DNA of 64,000 nt from an uncultured Lachnospiraceae bacterium (GTDB lineage Bacteria; Bacillota; Clostridia; Lachnospirales; Lachnospiraceae), in contig CANQCY010000001.1 in the NCBI GenBank assembly GCA_947591245.1, forward strand, positions 124,001-188,000. The letters are read 5' to 3'. The notes below the pieces were generated by a model, which saw nothing but the letters and a program-made list of their open reading frames with translations, searched no databases and was not told the DNA's origin. Positions 1-8,783 of the stretch are shown piece by piece. Numbering within the stretch: the stretch's first letter is position 1; each line of letters opens with the position of its first letter. A program made the translations under genes and the position numbers.

Positions 1-2
1 AA

Positions 3-875
3 TTGTCGCTTTTACAGATGAAGAGCACGACGTTTTTTTCCGGGGATTATCCCGCGGGGTGCAGGCAGCTTTATACGCCGCCCAAGCGAATGTTCTATAA
101 GGGCGGCCTGCCGACGGAAAAATACCGTGTCGCCGTGGTGGGGGCAAGAGATTGTTCGTTGTATGGAAAATCGATGGCGCGTTTTTTCGGCGCCGGTTTG
201 GCGGCGGCGGGAGTGGCGGTTATAAGCGGGATGGCGCGGGGAATCGATGGCTGGGCGCATCAGGGCGCGCTGGAGGGCGGCGGGAGGACATATGCGGTGC
301 TCGGCAACAGTGCAGAAATCTGTTATCCCCGTGAACATTGGCGATTATATGAGAGCATTATCAAAAATGGCGGAGCGCTCTCGGAGTATCCGCCGGGGAC
401 GGAGGCGCGCCAGGGTTATTTTCCGATGCGGAACCGTATTATCAGCGCGCTCGCTGATGCGGTACTCGTGATTGAAGCGAGAAAGAAAAGCGGGTCGCTG
501 ATCACAGCGGATCTCGCCTTGGAAATGGGAAAGGAAGTTTTTGCCATTCCGGGAAGGATCGGCGATACGTTAAGCGAGGGATGCAACAGCATGATAAAAC
601 AGGGCGCGGGACTGGTCACGGAGCCGGAAGAGATACTGGATATTTTGGGAATCGACGTCCGGACGGAAACAGAAAAAATAAAAAAAATAAATATTCATCT
701 TGAAACGAATGAAAAAATGGTGTATGATAGTTTAAGTTTTGAGCCTACGCATATCAATACGCTGATGGAAGATTTGAACATGTCACAGATTGGGCTTATG
801 AGGTGTTTGCTGCCGCTTTTGAAGGACGGCCTTATTCAGGAAATTGGAAATCATTACTATATTAAATGCAACTGA
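3..875 (+). CDS. dprA: DNA-processing protein DprA/Smf (5' end cut by window edge)
   Basis: DprA binds single-stranded DNA taken up by the cell and loads RecA onto it. The visible 290 residues start inside the protein: they open at the YPAG-type lead-in to the Rossmann-like domain, and the N-terminal helical domain is missing. The TTG at base 3 is therefore only the first start codon in view, not the real one. Family motifs are clear: VVGARDCSLYG, ISGMARGID, AVLGNSAEICYP, FPMRNRIISALAD, and SGSLITADLALEMG followed by VFAIPG. The last 50 residues or so look like the C-terminal winged helix seen in many DprA proteins. The stop lies 15 bases before topA, as in the Bacillus smf-topA order, so the two are probably cotranscribed. 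Family assignment is very secure. Confidence 0.95.
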   Translation: MSLLQMKSTTFFSGDYPAGCRQLYTPPKRMFYKGGLPTEKYRVAVVGARDCSLYGKSMARFFGAGLAAAGVAVISGMARGIDGWAHQGALEGGGRTYAVLGNSAEICYPREHWRLYESIIKNGGALSEYPPGTEARQGYFPMRNRIISALADAVLVIEARKKSGSLITADLALEMGKEVFAIPGRIGDTLSEGCNSMIKQGAGLVTEPEEILDILGIDVRTETEKIKKINIHLETNEKMVYDSLSFEPTHINTLMEDLNMSQIGLMRCLLPLLKDGLIQEIGNHYYIKCN

Positions 876-890
876 AGGGAGCAGATTGAG

Positions 891-2969
891 ATGGCAAAGA
901 ACTTAATCATTGTTGAGTCTCCGGCAAAATCGAAAACAATTAAAAAATTTCTGGGAAGTAATTATACGGTCGTTGCCTCCAACGGGCATGTAAGGGATTT
1001 ACCGAAAAGCCAGATGGGCATTGATTTTGAAAACGATTTTGAGCCGAAGTATATTACCATTCGCGGAAAAGGAGAACTTCTTGCTTCCCTGCGAAAAGAA
1101 GTAAAGAAAGCGGATAAGATTTATCTGGCGACCGACCCCGATCGTGAGGGTGAGGCGATTTCATGGCATTTGTTTCATTCACTTAAACTTGACCCCAAAA
1201 AAACGAAGCGTATCACATTCAACGAAATCACTAAAAATGCAGTGCGGCAGGCGATTAAAGAGTCCCGCGGGATCGACATGGATCTTGTCGACGCCCAGCA
1301 GGCGAGAAGAGTGCTGGATCGCGTGGTTGGATATTCCATCAGCCCTGTTTTGTGGCAGAAAGTGAAACGAGGATTAAGCGCCGGGCGGGTGCAGTCGGTT
1401 GCCCTGCGCATTATCGCTGACCGCGAGGCGGAGATTGATGCGTTTATTCCAAGCGAATACTGGACGCTGGAGGCTTCTTTTCAAGTAAAAGGAAGCAAAA
1501 AACCGCTCGTGGCGAAATATTACGGAAATCCCGCAAAGCAGGAAAACATTTCCGCAGAAGAGATGGACGGAATCGTGAAGGCTCTGAAAGATAAAAAATA
1601 TAAGGTGACGGATATCAAGAAGGGCGAGCGCACCAAAAAGCCCCCCCTTCCGTTTACGACGAGTACGCTTCAGCAGGAGTGTTCTAAAAATCTGAATTTT
1701 TCAACGAAGAAGACGATGCAGGTGGCTCAGCAGCTCTATGAGGGCGTTGCTGTAAAAGGGCGCGGCACGATTGGTTTGATTACGTATCTCCGTACCGATT
1801 CAATTCGAATTTCCGAAGAAGCGGATCGCGAGTGCAAACAGTTTATCCGGGAAAATTATGGTGAGGAAAATATTAATGCTTTCAGCCAGGCAAAGGCAAC
1901 GGATAAAAAAATTCAGGATGCGCACGAGGCAATCCGGCCGACCTATGTGGATCTCACGCCGGCAATGCTGAAGGAATCGCTGTCCCGAGACCAGTTTCGC
2001 CTGTACCAGCTTGTGTGGAAAAGATTTGTCGCCAGCCGGATGAGCGGGGCGAAATATGAGACGACATCGGTAAAGATCGATGCGGGTGAATATCGGTTTA
2101 CGAGCGCGGGATCAAAAATTGTTTTTCCGGGATTTTTGTCCGTGTATCAGACGGAGGAAGACAAGGCGGACAATAATGCGGTTCTTCATAAAATCAGTAC
2201 AGAGACGGTATTTTCAGACGCAGAGCTGAATAAAGAGCAGCATTTTACGCAGCCGCCCCCGCATTATACGGAAGCATCGCTGGTAAAGGCGCTGGAAGAG
2301 CTTGGAATCGGGCGTCCGAGCACGTATGCGCCTACGATTACCACGCTTATATCGCGCAGATATGTGGTGAAGGAGCAGAAAAACCTTTACCTTTCAGAAC
2401 TTGGCGACATTGTAAACCAGATTATGATTCGCGCGTTTCCGAGTATTGTAAACGTAAATTTCACGGCCATGATGGAGACGCTTCTCGACGGCGTGGAAGA
2501 GGGGAGCGTGGAATGGAAAAGCATTATCCGAAATTTTTATCCTGATTTGGAGAAGGCGGTCAGCGATGCGGAGCTCGCCTTGGAAAAAATAAAAATTGAG
2601 GATGAGGTGACTGATACAATATGCGAGAATTGCGGGGCGAATATGGTGATCAAATACGGGCCGCACGGTAAATTTCTGGCATGTCCCGCATTTCCGGACT
2701 GCCGGAATACAAAACCGTATTTTGAGAAAATCGGCGTGAAGTGCAATAAGTGCGGCGGCGAGATTGTGATCAAAAAAACGCAGAAGGGAAGAAGGTATTA
2801 TGGGTGTGAAAATTATCCAGACTGTGATGTGATGACATGGCAGAGGCCATCGGACGAGCTTTGCCCAAAATGCGGGAATATGCTGTTGGAAAAGGGAAAT
2901 AAGCTGGTTTGCGCCGACGCTTCCTGCGGCTACAATACGGATAAAAAAACCGAAAAACAGGAAAAATAA
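891..2969 (+). CDS. topA: DNA topoisomerase I (type IA)
   Basis: This enzyme relaxes negatively supercoiled DNA by breaking and rejoining one strand through a 5'-phosphotyrosine. The protein is 692 residues, a normal length. The N-terminal TOPRIM domain begins LIIVESPAKSKTI and carries the acidic DPDREGEAI motif. The catalytic tyrosine is about residue 299, in GLITYLRTDS. The C-terminal 120 residues hold three four-cysteine zinc ribbons (CENC...CPAFPDC, CNKC...CENYPDC, CPKC...CADASC). Such ribbons bind single-stranded DNA. ATG 891 is preceded by a GAAGGGAG ribosome binding site. No terminator is visible after the stop, but codY has its own promoter about 50 bases on. Confidence 0.98.
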   Translation: MAKNLIIVESPAKSKTIKKFLGSNYTVVASNGHVRDLPKSQMGIDFENDFEPKYITIRGKGELLASLRKEVKKADKIYLATDPDREGEAISWHLFHSLKLDPKKTKRITFNEITKNAVRQAIKESRGIDMDLVDAQQARRVLDRVVGYSISPVLWQKVKRGLSAGRVQSVALRIIADREAEIDAFIPSEYWTLEASFQVKGSKKPLVAKYYGNPAKQENISAEEMDGIVKALKDKKYKVTDIKKGERTKKPPLPFTTSTLQQECSKNLNFSTKKTMQVAQQLYEGVAVKGRGTIGLITYLRTDSIRISEEADRECKQFIRENYGEENINAFSQAKATDKKIQDAHEAIRPTYVDLTPAMLKESLSRDQFRLYQLVWKRFVASRMSGAKYETTSVKIDAGEYRFTSAGSKIVFPGFLSVYQTEEDKADNNAVLHKISTETVFSDAELNKEQHFTQPPPHYTEASLVKALEELGIGRPSTYAPTITTLISRRYVVKEQKNLYLSELGDIVNQIMIRAFPSIVNVNFTAMMETLLDGVEEGSVEWKSIIRNFYPDLEKAVSDAELALEKIKIEDEVTDTICENCGANMVIKYGPHGKFLACPAFPDCRNTKPYFEKIGVKCNKCGGEIVIKKTQKGRRYYGCENYPDCDVMTWQRPSDELCPKCGNMLLEKGNKLVCADASCGYNTDKKTEKQEK

Positions 2970-3017
2970 ACCGTTTCACAATGTAAATAATACCGCTTGC
3001 AACAAGACAAGTAATGC

Positions 3018-3046
3018 TTGAATTATTTTGCGACTTATGATAAAAT
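3018..3046 (+). promoter_or_regulatory. Candidate sigma-A promoter of codY
   Basis: TTGAAT at 3018-3023 is separated by exactly 17 bases from TAAAAT at 3041-3046, and the -10 box is preceded by TG one base away (extended -10). The predicted start is near 3053, about 13 bases before the AGGAAGG ribosome binding site of codY. The match is seen in the sequence; activity is inferred. Confidence 0.65.
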
Positions 3047-3075
3047 GGTTAAAAATATACCTTGGAGGAAGGAAA

Positions 3076-3837
3076 ATGAGTGTTGATTTATTGGATAAAA
3101 CACGAAAAATCAGTGAACTTCTCAGGGATAACCCCGCTTCAAAGGTTGCTTTTACGGATTTATGCCGGGTTCTTGGTGATTTGCTTTGCTCCAACGTATA
3201 TGTGATCAGCGGCAAAGGAAAGGCGCTTGGGATTTCATTACTTGAAGAAAGGCAGGCGTTGCCGGCGTTTCCGAAAGTAAAAGGAAAAAAGATTGATAGT
3301 AAGCTGTGCAAGCGCTTTTTGGACGTCCGGTCAACAAAAGAAAACGTGAATCTTGAGGCTTTGGGCATGCCGAGGGAGGACACCAGTGATCTGCAGGCGT
3401 TGATTACGCCTGTATACATAGCTGGCGAGCGGCTCGGAACCTTGTTTATTTACCGTTACAGGCAGGCGTACGGTATAGACGACATTATTCTGACAGAGTA
3501 CAGCACGACGGTTGTCGGGCTTGAAATGCTCCGTTCTGTCACGGAAGAGAAAAACAGCGAAGACAGAAAACGCCGGGTCGTGGATTCTGTCATGAACACA
3601 TTGTCCCCGCTTGAGAGGAAGGCGGTGTCTGCCGTGGTGTTGAGGATCAGCGGCAGCGAGGGGACGGTCATTACGTCCCGGCTGGCGAAAGAGGTCGGGA
3701 TAACGAGGACGGTGTTTATAAATGCCCTGAAAAAACTCGAGACCGCCGGATTGCTGGAGACGCAGTCCTATGGCGTGAAGGGAACCCATATCCGGATTTT
3801 GAACGACATTGTATATGACGGATTTGGGGAGGGCTAG
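3076..3837 (+). CDS. codY: GTP- and branched-chain-amino-acid-sensing global regulator CodY
   Basis: CodY senses isoleucine/valine/leucine and GTP, and represses or activates stationary-phase, nutrient-uptake and motility genes. The ORF track starts at 3028, but ATG 3076 sits 2-10 bases after AGGAAGG and gives MSVDLLDKTRKISELLR, the usual CodY N-terminus. The protein is then 253 residues (Bacillus CodY is 259). The N-terminal half is the GAF domain, with TPVYIAGERLGTLFIYR near its end. The C-terminal winged helix has ITSRLAKEVGITRTVFINAL as its recognition helix (about residue 198 onward) and ends GVKGTHIRIL. It lies directly upstream of the fla/che locus, as in Bacillus, where CodY represses flagellar genes. 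Control of flgB here is inferred; I found no good CodY box (AATTTTCWGAAAATT) nearby. Confidence 0.96.
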   Translation: MSVDLLDKTRKISELLRDNPASKVAFTDLCRVLGDLLCSNVYVISGKGKALGISLLEERQALPAFPKVKGKKIDSKLCKRFLDVRSTKENVNLEALGMPREDTSDLQALITPVYIAGERLGTLFIYRYRQAYGIDDIILTEYSTTVVGLEMLRSVTEEKNSEDRKRRVVDSVMNTLSPLERKAVSAVVLRISGSEGTVITSRLAKEVGITRTVFINALKKLETAGLLETQSYGVKGTHIRILNDIVYDGFGEG

Positions 3838-3868
3838 TGAAATAATATGTGGAAAAGGATTTCTATTG

Positions 3869-3912
3869 ACGCAAACGGAATTGTGTTTTTTACATAATGC
3901 CTTTGCGTTTTT
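3869..3912 (+). terminator. Strong terminator-like hairpin between codY and flgB
   Basis: ACGCAAA (3869-3875) pairs perfectly with TTTGCGT (3902-3908). Inside that, GGAATTGTG (3877-3885) pairs with CATAATGCC (3893-3901) with one A/G mismatch, leaving a 7-base loop. A T5 run (3908-3912) follows. It has the form of a Rho-independent terminator for codY. Only 42 bases separate it from flgB, so it may instead act as an attenuator controlling read-through into the flagellar locus. Confidence 0.65.
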
Positions 3913-3954
3913 GTGGGGAAATAAGGCAGAGTGCGGCAGAAAGGATGAGCAAAA

Positions 3955-4344
3955 ATGATTCTATCAAATGCATATAATTATGTAAATGTGCTTGGGAAGG
4001 CGGCGGATGCGAGCTGGACGAGAAATGACATTCTGGCGAACAATATTGCAAATGCCGATACGCCCGGATACAAGAGAAAGGACGTGCAGTTTGAGACATA
4101 TCTTGCCAATCTGGTAGCGGGTACGGATTCGCTTGATGAGACGGTTTCCAATATTGACCTGAACGAGTTGAACTGCACGACTTATATCGATCAGGCAAAT
4201 CTCAGCTACCGGTATGACGGAAATAACGTGGATATGAATACAGAGAGCGTGGAACTCGCTAAAAACCAGTTGAAATATTATACGCTTATGAATTCCATGT
4301 CACAGGAATTTTCAAGGCTGAAGATGGCGATGCGGACGAGCTGA
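3955..4344 (+). CDS. flgB: Flagellar basal-body rod protein FlgB
   Basis: FlgB forms the proximal part of the flagellar rod just outside the MS ring and is exported by the flagellar type III apparatus. The protein is 129 residues, typical for the family. The N-terminal rod signature is present as RNDILANNIANADTPGYKRKDV. The C-terminus (VELAKNQLKYYTLMNSMSQEF) is the conserved rod/hook heptad helix. ATG 3955 follows AAAGGATGAG, a modest ribosome binding site. It is the first gene of the fla/che locus, followed by flgC and fliE with gaps of about 50 bases. No convincing promoter lies between the codY hairpin and this gene. Confidence 0.96.
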   Translation: MILSNAYNYVNVLGKAADASWTRNDILANNIANADTPGYKRKDVQFETYLANLVAGTDSLDETVSNIDLNELNCTTYIDQANLSYRYDGNNVDMNTESVELAKNQLKYYTLMNSMSQEFSRLKMAMRTS

Positions 4345-4393
4345 TTCTGATATTATTTTATTTAATTAAATTTAACTGAATGGAGGGAAAATC

Positions 4394-4834
4394 ATGTCGG
4401 TTTTTGGAGCTATGGATATGAGCGCCACGGGAATGACGGCGCAACAGGTGAGAAGCGATATTATTGCGCAGAATCTTGCGAATGTAAATACAACCCGCGA
4501 TGCAAACGGGAATGTGTATAAGAGAAAAACCGTGGTATTTGAGGAAAAAAGTTTTCCGACGTTTCAGGAGTCGCTGAGCTGGGCTGCCGGCTACACCGGA
4601 AAGGGCGTAAAGGTATCGGAAATTGTAGAGGATCCGTCAGAGGGGAATATGGTATACGACCCCTCTCATCCCGACGCCAATGAAGATGGGTACGTGACAT
4701 ATCCGAATGTGAATACCGTGACGGAGATGACGAATATGATAGACGCCACGAGAGCATATGAAGCAAATGTCACGGCGCTTAATTCCACTAAAGGAATGGC
4801 GCTCAAAGCGTTAGAGATCGGAAATGCGGGCTGA
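4394..4834 (+). CDS. flgC: Flagellar basal-body rod protein FlgC
   Basis: FlgC is a second proximal rod subunit, stacked with FlgB and FliE. The protein is 146 residues. Its N-terminus carries the rod motif (DIIAQNLANVNTTRD), and the C-terminus has VNTVTEMTNMIDATRAYEAN followed by a helix ending ALKALEIG. Both are diagnostic of FlgC. A strong GGAGGG ribosome binding site precedes ATG 4394. The short AT-rich gap after flgB contains TTTAATTAAA, which I read as ordinary AT-rich spacer. Confidence 0.97.
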   Translation: MSVFGAMDMSATGMTAQQVRSDIIAQNLANVNTTRDANGNVYKRKTVVFEEKSFPTFQESLSWAAGYTGKGVKVSEIVEDPSEGNMVYDPSHPDANEDGYVTYPNVNTVTEMTNMIDATRAYEANVTALNSTKGMALKALEIGNAG

Positions 4835-4889
4835 CGCTTACGATAAAAGCAGATGAGCGGGGGAAAAAGAAAAGAGAGGACTGTGAGAG

Positions 4890-5210
4890 ATGAACGTAAA
4901 TCAGATTTTGGGAGTTGACAGCCTGTCGGATGCGAGCAGGTATGGCAGTACATCGGATCCGGCGGCAAAGGTATCCGGGCAGGGGACGTTTGACGATATT
5001 CTTTCTTCTGCTATGCGGCTGGTCAACGAAACGGACCAGCTGTCAAATCAGGCGGAGGCGGAAGAGGTTCGTTTTGCGATGGGCGAGACGGACAGCTGGC
5101 ATGAGCTGATGGTTGCACAGCAAAAAGCAAATATATCATTACAATATACAGTTGCCGTGAAAAATACGGCGATGGAAGCATACAAATCACTGATTAATAT
5201 GCAGTTCTGA
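4890..5210 (+). CDS. fliE: Flagellar hook-basal body protein FliE
   Basis: FliE is the small adaptor that joins the MS ring (FliF) to the rod. The protein is 106 residues. The conserved C-terminal helix is clear: LMVAQQKANISLQYTVAVKN then AYKSLINMQF, matching the family's QKA-SLQ-RNK-AY-MQ pattern. The N-terminal 40 residues are variable and probably disordered, as usual. ATG 4890 follows an AGAGAGGA-type ribosome binding site. The position after flgBC and before fliF is the standard Firmicute order. Confidence 0.95.
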   Translation: MNVNQILGVDSLSDASRYGSTSDPAAKVSGQGTFDDILSSAMRLVNETDQLSNQAEAEEVRFAMGETDSWHELMVAQQKANISLQYTVAVKNTAMEAYKSLINMQF

Positions 5211-5245
5211 TTGATAATGCTTATGTTATACTACAGTTAGGAGCG

Positions 5246-6877
5246 ATGGAAATTATGATGGATCAATTGATCGCCATTAAAGATAAATTGCTTGCATGGT
5301 GGAATAACTACACAACGAAGCAGAAGACGATTATTATTTGCGTTGTGCTTGCTATTTTCTTTCTTATTGTTTTGCTGTCATATCTGCTTACGAGGCCGGT
5401 ATACACGCATTTGGCGAATTTTTCGGATGCCGGACTGGCAAATACGCTGTCAGAGGCGTTGGAAGAAGAAGGCATAAAGTACAAAATGGAGACGGACGCT
5501 TCGGGAACGACGAGCTTTGACGTGGAGCAGGGCGACTATTCAAATGCTGTTTTGGCGATGGGTTCCAATGGAATTGTGGATAAGGATATGACGTGGGAGG
5601 ATGCGCTCAAGAGCGATATGACGACGTCTTCCCTTGAAAAGCATACCAAAATCACTCTTGCCCTCCAGTCATCCATTCAGGAAAATCTTATGAATTTCGA
5701 CGGGGTTGAAGACGCTTCTGTAGTTATTGACCGCAAAGAGGACGACAATACAATTAAGTCGGAGAACGAGGAAACTTCTGTAAGCGTGACGCTGCGCGTG
5801 AAGGAGGGTGCGGAGATCGAGGCGGAGGTTGCAAGGGCGATGGCGTATTACCTCACAAATGCAGTCGGAAATAAAACGACCGACAATATCGTCATTGTTG
5901 ATACAAAGGGAGATTTGTTGTATGGGGCGAAGACAGACAATACGCTGGGCGGCGTCGTAACCGGAGTTGAGGATTATAAAGCGAAGCTTCAGAGGACATT
6001 TGCCGAGCGTACGGAGAGAATGCTTTTGGAGGCGGGGTACGATAAGGCTGAGGTGAGCGAGCCCTCCATCATATTCAACATGGACAAGGTCACGGAGCTT
6101 GTGACGGAATATTCTGTGGCGGAGGGACAAGATCAGGGATATTATTCCCATTCGTATGAATATAAATCAAACGGGCAGTCCGGCAGCGGGGGTATTCCGG
6201 GAACGGATTCCAACAGCGAGGAAACGGACTATATGCTGCAGAGTAACGGAACTGCCAACACAGAAACGATTTTGAATAAATATGATTATCTTCCGAATGA
6301 AGATGTGAAAAATATTGAGTATGAAGTCGGAGCCGTGGATCAGGAACGTTCGTCAATCGGAGTCGTTCTCACGACGTACCGGCGGATTTCAGAGGAAGCG
6401 CTCGAAGAGCAGGGGGCGCTGGATAATATGACCTTTGACCAGTATATCGAGCAGAACAGCACCGTTACGCAGTTGGATGTGCCGGAAGGCCTGTATGAAC
6501 TCATATCTGCGGCGACGGGAATTGCGACGAACAATATCTCAATCCGCCTGCAGGAGAAACCGGTGTATCAGGCGGCAGAGGAAACAGGATTTTTCGGAAG
6601 CATTACAAACTACCTGATGATTATCCTGACCGTGCTGATCGGCGCGCTGTTGATTTTTGTTATTATCCGCGGAACTTCTCCGGTGGAGGTTACCGAACTG
6701 GAACCGGAGCTTTCGGTCGAAGATCTTCTTGCTACGACGCAGGAAGAAGAGGGATTGGGTGAAATTGAGCTTGGCGAAAAATCTGAAACCAGAACGCTGA
6801 TAGAAAAATTTGTCGATGAAAATCCGGAAGCGGTGGCAGCGCTGCTTAGAAACTGGATAAACGAAGATTGGGGGTAA
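5246..6877 (+). CDS. fliF: Flagellar MS-ring protein FliF
   Basis: FliF builds the MS ring in the membrane, the base for rod, C ring and export gate. The protein is up to 543 residues. TM1 lies at about residues 29-50 and TM2 at about 455-475. The ring-building motif domains between them include VEDASVVIDRKEDD and a Ser/Gly/Asn-rich stretch (SNGQSGSGGIPG) in the usual variable loop. The cytoplasmic tail ends VAALLRNWINEDWG, the conserved FliG-binding motif. The start is uncertain. AGGAG at 5239-5243 is too close to ATG 5246 and rather far from ATG 5255, so translation may begin at 5255 or 5258. fliG begins 6 bases after the stop. Confidence 0.96.
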   Translation: MEIMMDQLIAIKDKLLAWWNNYTTKQKTIIICVVLAIFFLIVLLSYLLTRPVYTHLANFSDAGLANTLSEALEEEGIKYKMETDASGTTSFDVEQGDYSNAVLAMGSNGIVDKDMTWEDALKSDMTTSSLEKHTKITLALQSSIQENLMNFDGVEDASVVIDRKEDDNTIKSENEETSVSVTLRVKEGAEIEAEVARAMAYYLTNAVGNKTTDNIVIVDTKGDLLYGAKTDNTLGGVVTGVEDYKAKLQRTFAERTERMLLEAGYDKAEVSEPSIIFNMDKVTELVTEYSVAEGQDQGYYSHSYEYKSNGQSGSGGIPGTDSNSEETDYMLQSNGTANTETILNKYDYLPNEDVKNIEYEVGAVDQERSSIGVVLTTYRRISEEALEEQGALDNMTFDQYIEQNSTVTQLDVPEGLYELISAATGIATNNISIRLQEKPVYQAAEETGFFGSITNYLMIILTVLIGALLIFVIIRGTSPVEVTELEPELSVEDLLATTQEEEGLGEIELGEKSETRTLIEKFVDENPEAVAALLRNWINEDWG

Positions 6878-6883
6878 AAACAA

Positions 6884-7909
6884 ATGGCGGGTCGTTCACA
6901 TAGTTCTCCTTCCGAACTGGATGGTATTCAAAAGGCGGCGATACTCCTGATCACGCTGGGACCGGACAAAGCAGCCACTATATTTAAACATTTAAAAGAA
7001 GACGAAATAGAACAGCTGACACTGGAGATTGCCAATATCCGCAGCGTGACGCCGGCTGATAAGGAGGCCGTTCTGTCTGAGTTTTATGAAGTCTGCCTTG
7101 CGCAGCAGTACATTGAAGAGGGCGGTATCGGATATGCCAAAGACCTTCTTCAGAAAGCGCTTGGAGATGAAAAGGCGAATGAGGTGCTTGGCAAGCTGAC
7201 GGCATCCCTTCAGGTGCGTCCGTTTGAATTTATACGGAAAACAGAGGCGTCCCAGATCCTTAACTTTATTCAGGATGAGCATCCGCAGACGATCGCAATG
7301 ATTCTTTCCTATCTGTCTTCGACGCAGGCGGCGGGGATTATTAGTACGCTTGCTCCGGAAAAACAGACGGATGTGGCGAAACGTATTGCGCTTATGGATC
7401 GTACATCGCCGGATGTCATCAAGGAGGTCGAAAACATATTGGAACAGAAGCTTTCGTCTCTTGTTAACCAGGACTATACGATTGTCGGCGGTATCGATTC
7501 GATCGTGGAAGTGTTGAATACGGTAGACCGGGGAACAGAAAAACATATTATGGAGAACTTGGAAATCGAAGAGCCGGAGCTGGCAGACGAAATCAGGAAG
7601 AAAATGTTCGTATTCGAGGATATTCTTATGCTCGACGACCGCTCCATCCAGCGCGTGCTGCGCGAGGTTGAGAACAGCGAGCTTGCGATCGCCCTTAAGG
7701 GCGCCAATGAGGATGTGCAGAATGCAATTTTCAACAATATGTCCACGCGTCTGTCTGCGATGATCAAGGAAGATATGGAATATATGGGGCCTGTGCGTAT
7801 GAAGGATGTTGAAGAGGCGCAGCAGAAGATTGTAAACGTTATAAGGAAACTGGAGGATTCCGGTGAGATTGTTATCTCCAGAGGCGGAGGTGACGAGATC
7901 GTTGTCTAA
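6884..7909 (+). CDS. fliG: Flagellar motor switch protein FliG
   Basis: FliG is the C-ring subunit that touches the MotA stator and generates torque. The protein is 341 residues, the normal size. The N-terminal FliF-binding domain starts at GIQKAAILLITLGPDKA. The middle domain has the DEHPQTIAMILSYL motif used for FliM contact. The C-terminal motor domain carries the charged torque helix (LDDRSIQRVLREVENSELAI). The ATG is preceded by GGGGGT. The 3' end overlaps the probable fliH start by 8 bases, suggesting translational coupling. Confidence 0.97.
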   Translation: MAGRSHSSPSELDGIQKAAILLITLGPDKAATIFKHLKEDEIEQLTLEIANIRSVTPADKEAVLSEFYEVCLAQQYIEEGGIGYAKDLLQKALGDEKANEVLGKLTASLQVRPFEFIRKTEASQILNFIQDEHPQTIAMILSYLSSTQAAGIISTLAPEKQTDVAKRIALMDRTSPDVIKEVENILEQKLSSLVNQDYTIVGGIDSIVEVLNTVDRGTEKHIMENLEIEEPELADEIRKKMFVFEDILMLDDRSIQRVLREVENSELAIALKGANEDVQNAIFNNMSTRLSAMIKEDMEYMGPVRMKDVEEAQQKIVNVIRKLEDSGEIVISRGGGDEIVV

Positions 7910-8771
7910 TGTGATCAAGTACCCTTTTGTTAGCATGAACAATAAAGAGGCAGTTATTATTGATAATAACAAACAGGATTCCTTTACCCCTTTGTTTGGC
8001 GGAAGCGGGAGGCGCGCGGGAGGTTCGGTATCTGCGGGCTCCATGGAATTTAAAACGATCAGCCAGATTGAGACGGAAAAGGCGCTCCGTGCTGCGGAGA
8101 TGGGAGAGCTTCCGGCGAAAGGGGAATTTAAGGCCGGACTGCCGGCGACGGATCTGGATGCGCGGGAGAAGGAACGCCGGCATGAAGCGGAGGACAAGGC
8201 TGAAGAAATTGTTGCCGCAGCGCGGGAAGAGGCGGAGCGTATTACGAAAGAAGCCGCAATAGCTGCAGATGCGGCGAGGGCCAGCGGGTATGAAGAGGGA
8301 AAGAGCCAAGGCTATGAAGACGGCATGGCGGCGGCGGAGCAGGCGATTCAGCAGAAAGAGGCCGAGCTCGCAGAAAGTGCGAGAATGCAACAGGAGGAGA
8401 TGGATTCCTTTATCGGTTCCATTGAGGGACGGTATGTAGACGTCGTGATAGCCCTTGTCCGTAAGCTGACCGGCATTTTGATCGAGGGCAGGGAAGACCT
8501 CATTTTGTATCTGATACGCACGGCGATGAATGATTTGGAGCCGTCTGCAAATTATAAAATCCGGGTTTCTCCGGATGATGTTTACTATTTGGAATCCCAT
8601 CGCGCCGGAATTGCGGACTCGATCGGCGAGAATGTTTCTCTTGAATTTATTGAGGAAAAGGGATTGGAAAATGGCCAGTGTATCATCGAGACGGACAGTC
8701 AGATGGTGGACTGCGGATTTCAGACACAGCTTGATATGCTCGTGCGCGATTTGAAAATGCTGGTAAATTAA
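7902..8771 (+). CDS. fliH: Flagellar export stator protein FliH
   Basis: FliH binds the export ATPase FliI and links it to the C ring. I prefer TTG 7902, which gives MSNVIKYPFVSMNN, over the track's GTG 7863. The SNVIK start is typical of FliH, and GGAGG (7886-7890) lies 11 bases upstream. That makes 289 residues. The central part (about residues 85-180) is a long Glu/Ala/Arg-rich coiled coil with Gly-spaced repeats (GYEEGKSQGYEDGMAAAEQA), as in the family. The C-terminal globular part includes IRVSPDDVYYLE and ends QLDMLVRDLKMLVN. The gene overlaps fliG and is 12 bases from fliI. Confidence 0.9.
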   Translation: MSNVIKYPFVSMNNKEAVIIDNNKQDSFTPLFGGSGRRAGGSVSAGSMEFKTISQIETEKALRAAEMGELPAKGEFKAGLPATDLDAREKERRHEAEDKAEEIVAAAREEAERITKEAAIAADAARASGYEEGKSQGYEDGMAAAEQAIQQKEAELAESARMQQEEMDSFIGSIEGRYVDVVIALVRKLTGILIEGREDLILYLIRTAMNDLEPSANYKIRVSPDDVYYLESHRAGIADSIGENVSLEFIEEKGLENGQCIIETDSQMVDCGFQTQLDMLVRDLKMLVN

Positions 8772-8783
8772 TCAAAGAGGAAG

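Noticed and set aside
3838-3954. Possible invertible flagellar switch like that of C. difficile upstream of flgB
   Set aside because: Only one local hairpin with a T-run is present; I saw no pair of separated inverted repeats around a promoter.
6992-8197. 401-codon minus-strand frame opposite fliG and fliH
   Set aside because: Antisense shadow of strongly conserved genes; no motif and no ribosome binding site pattern of its own.
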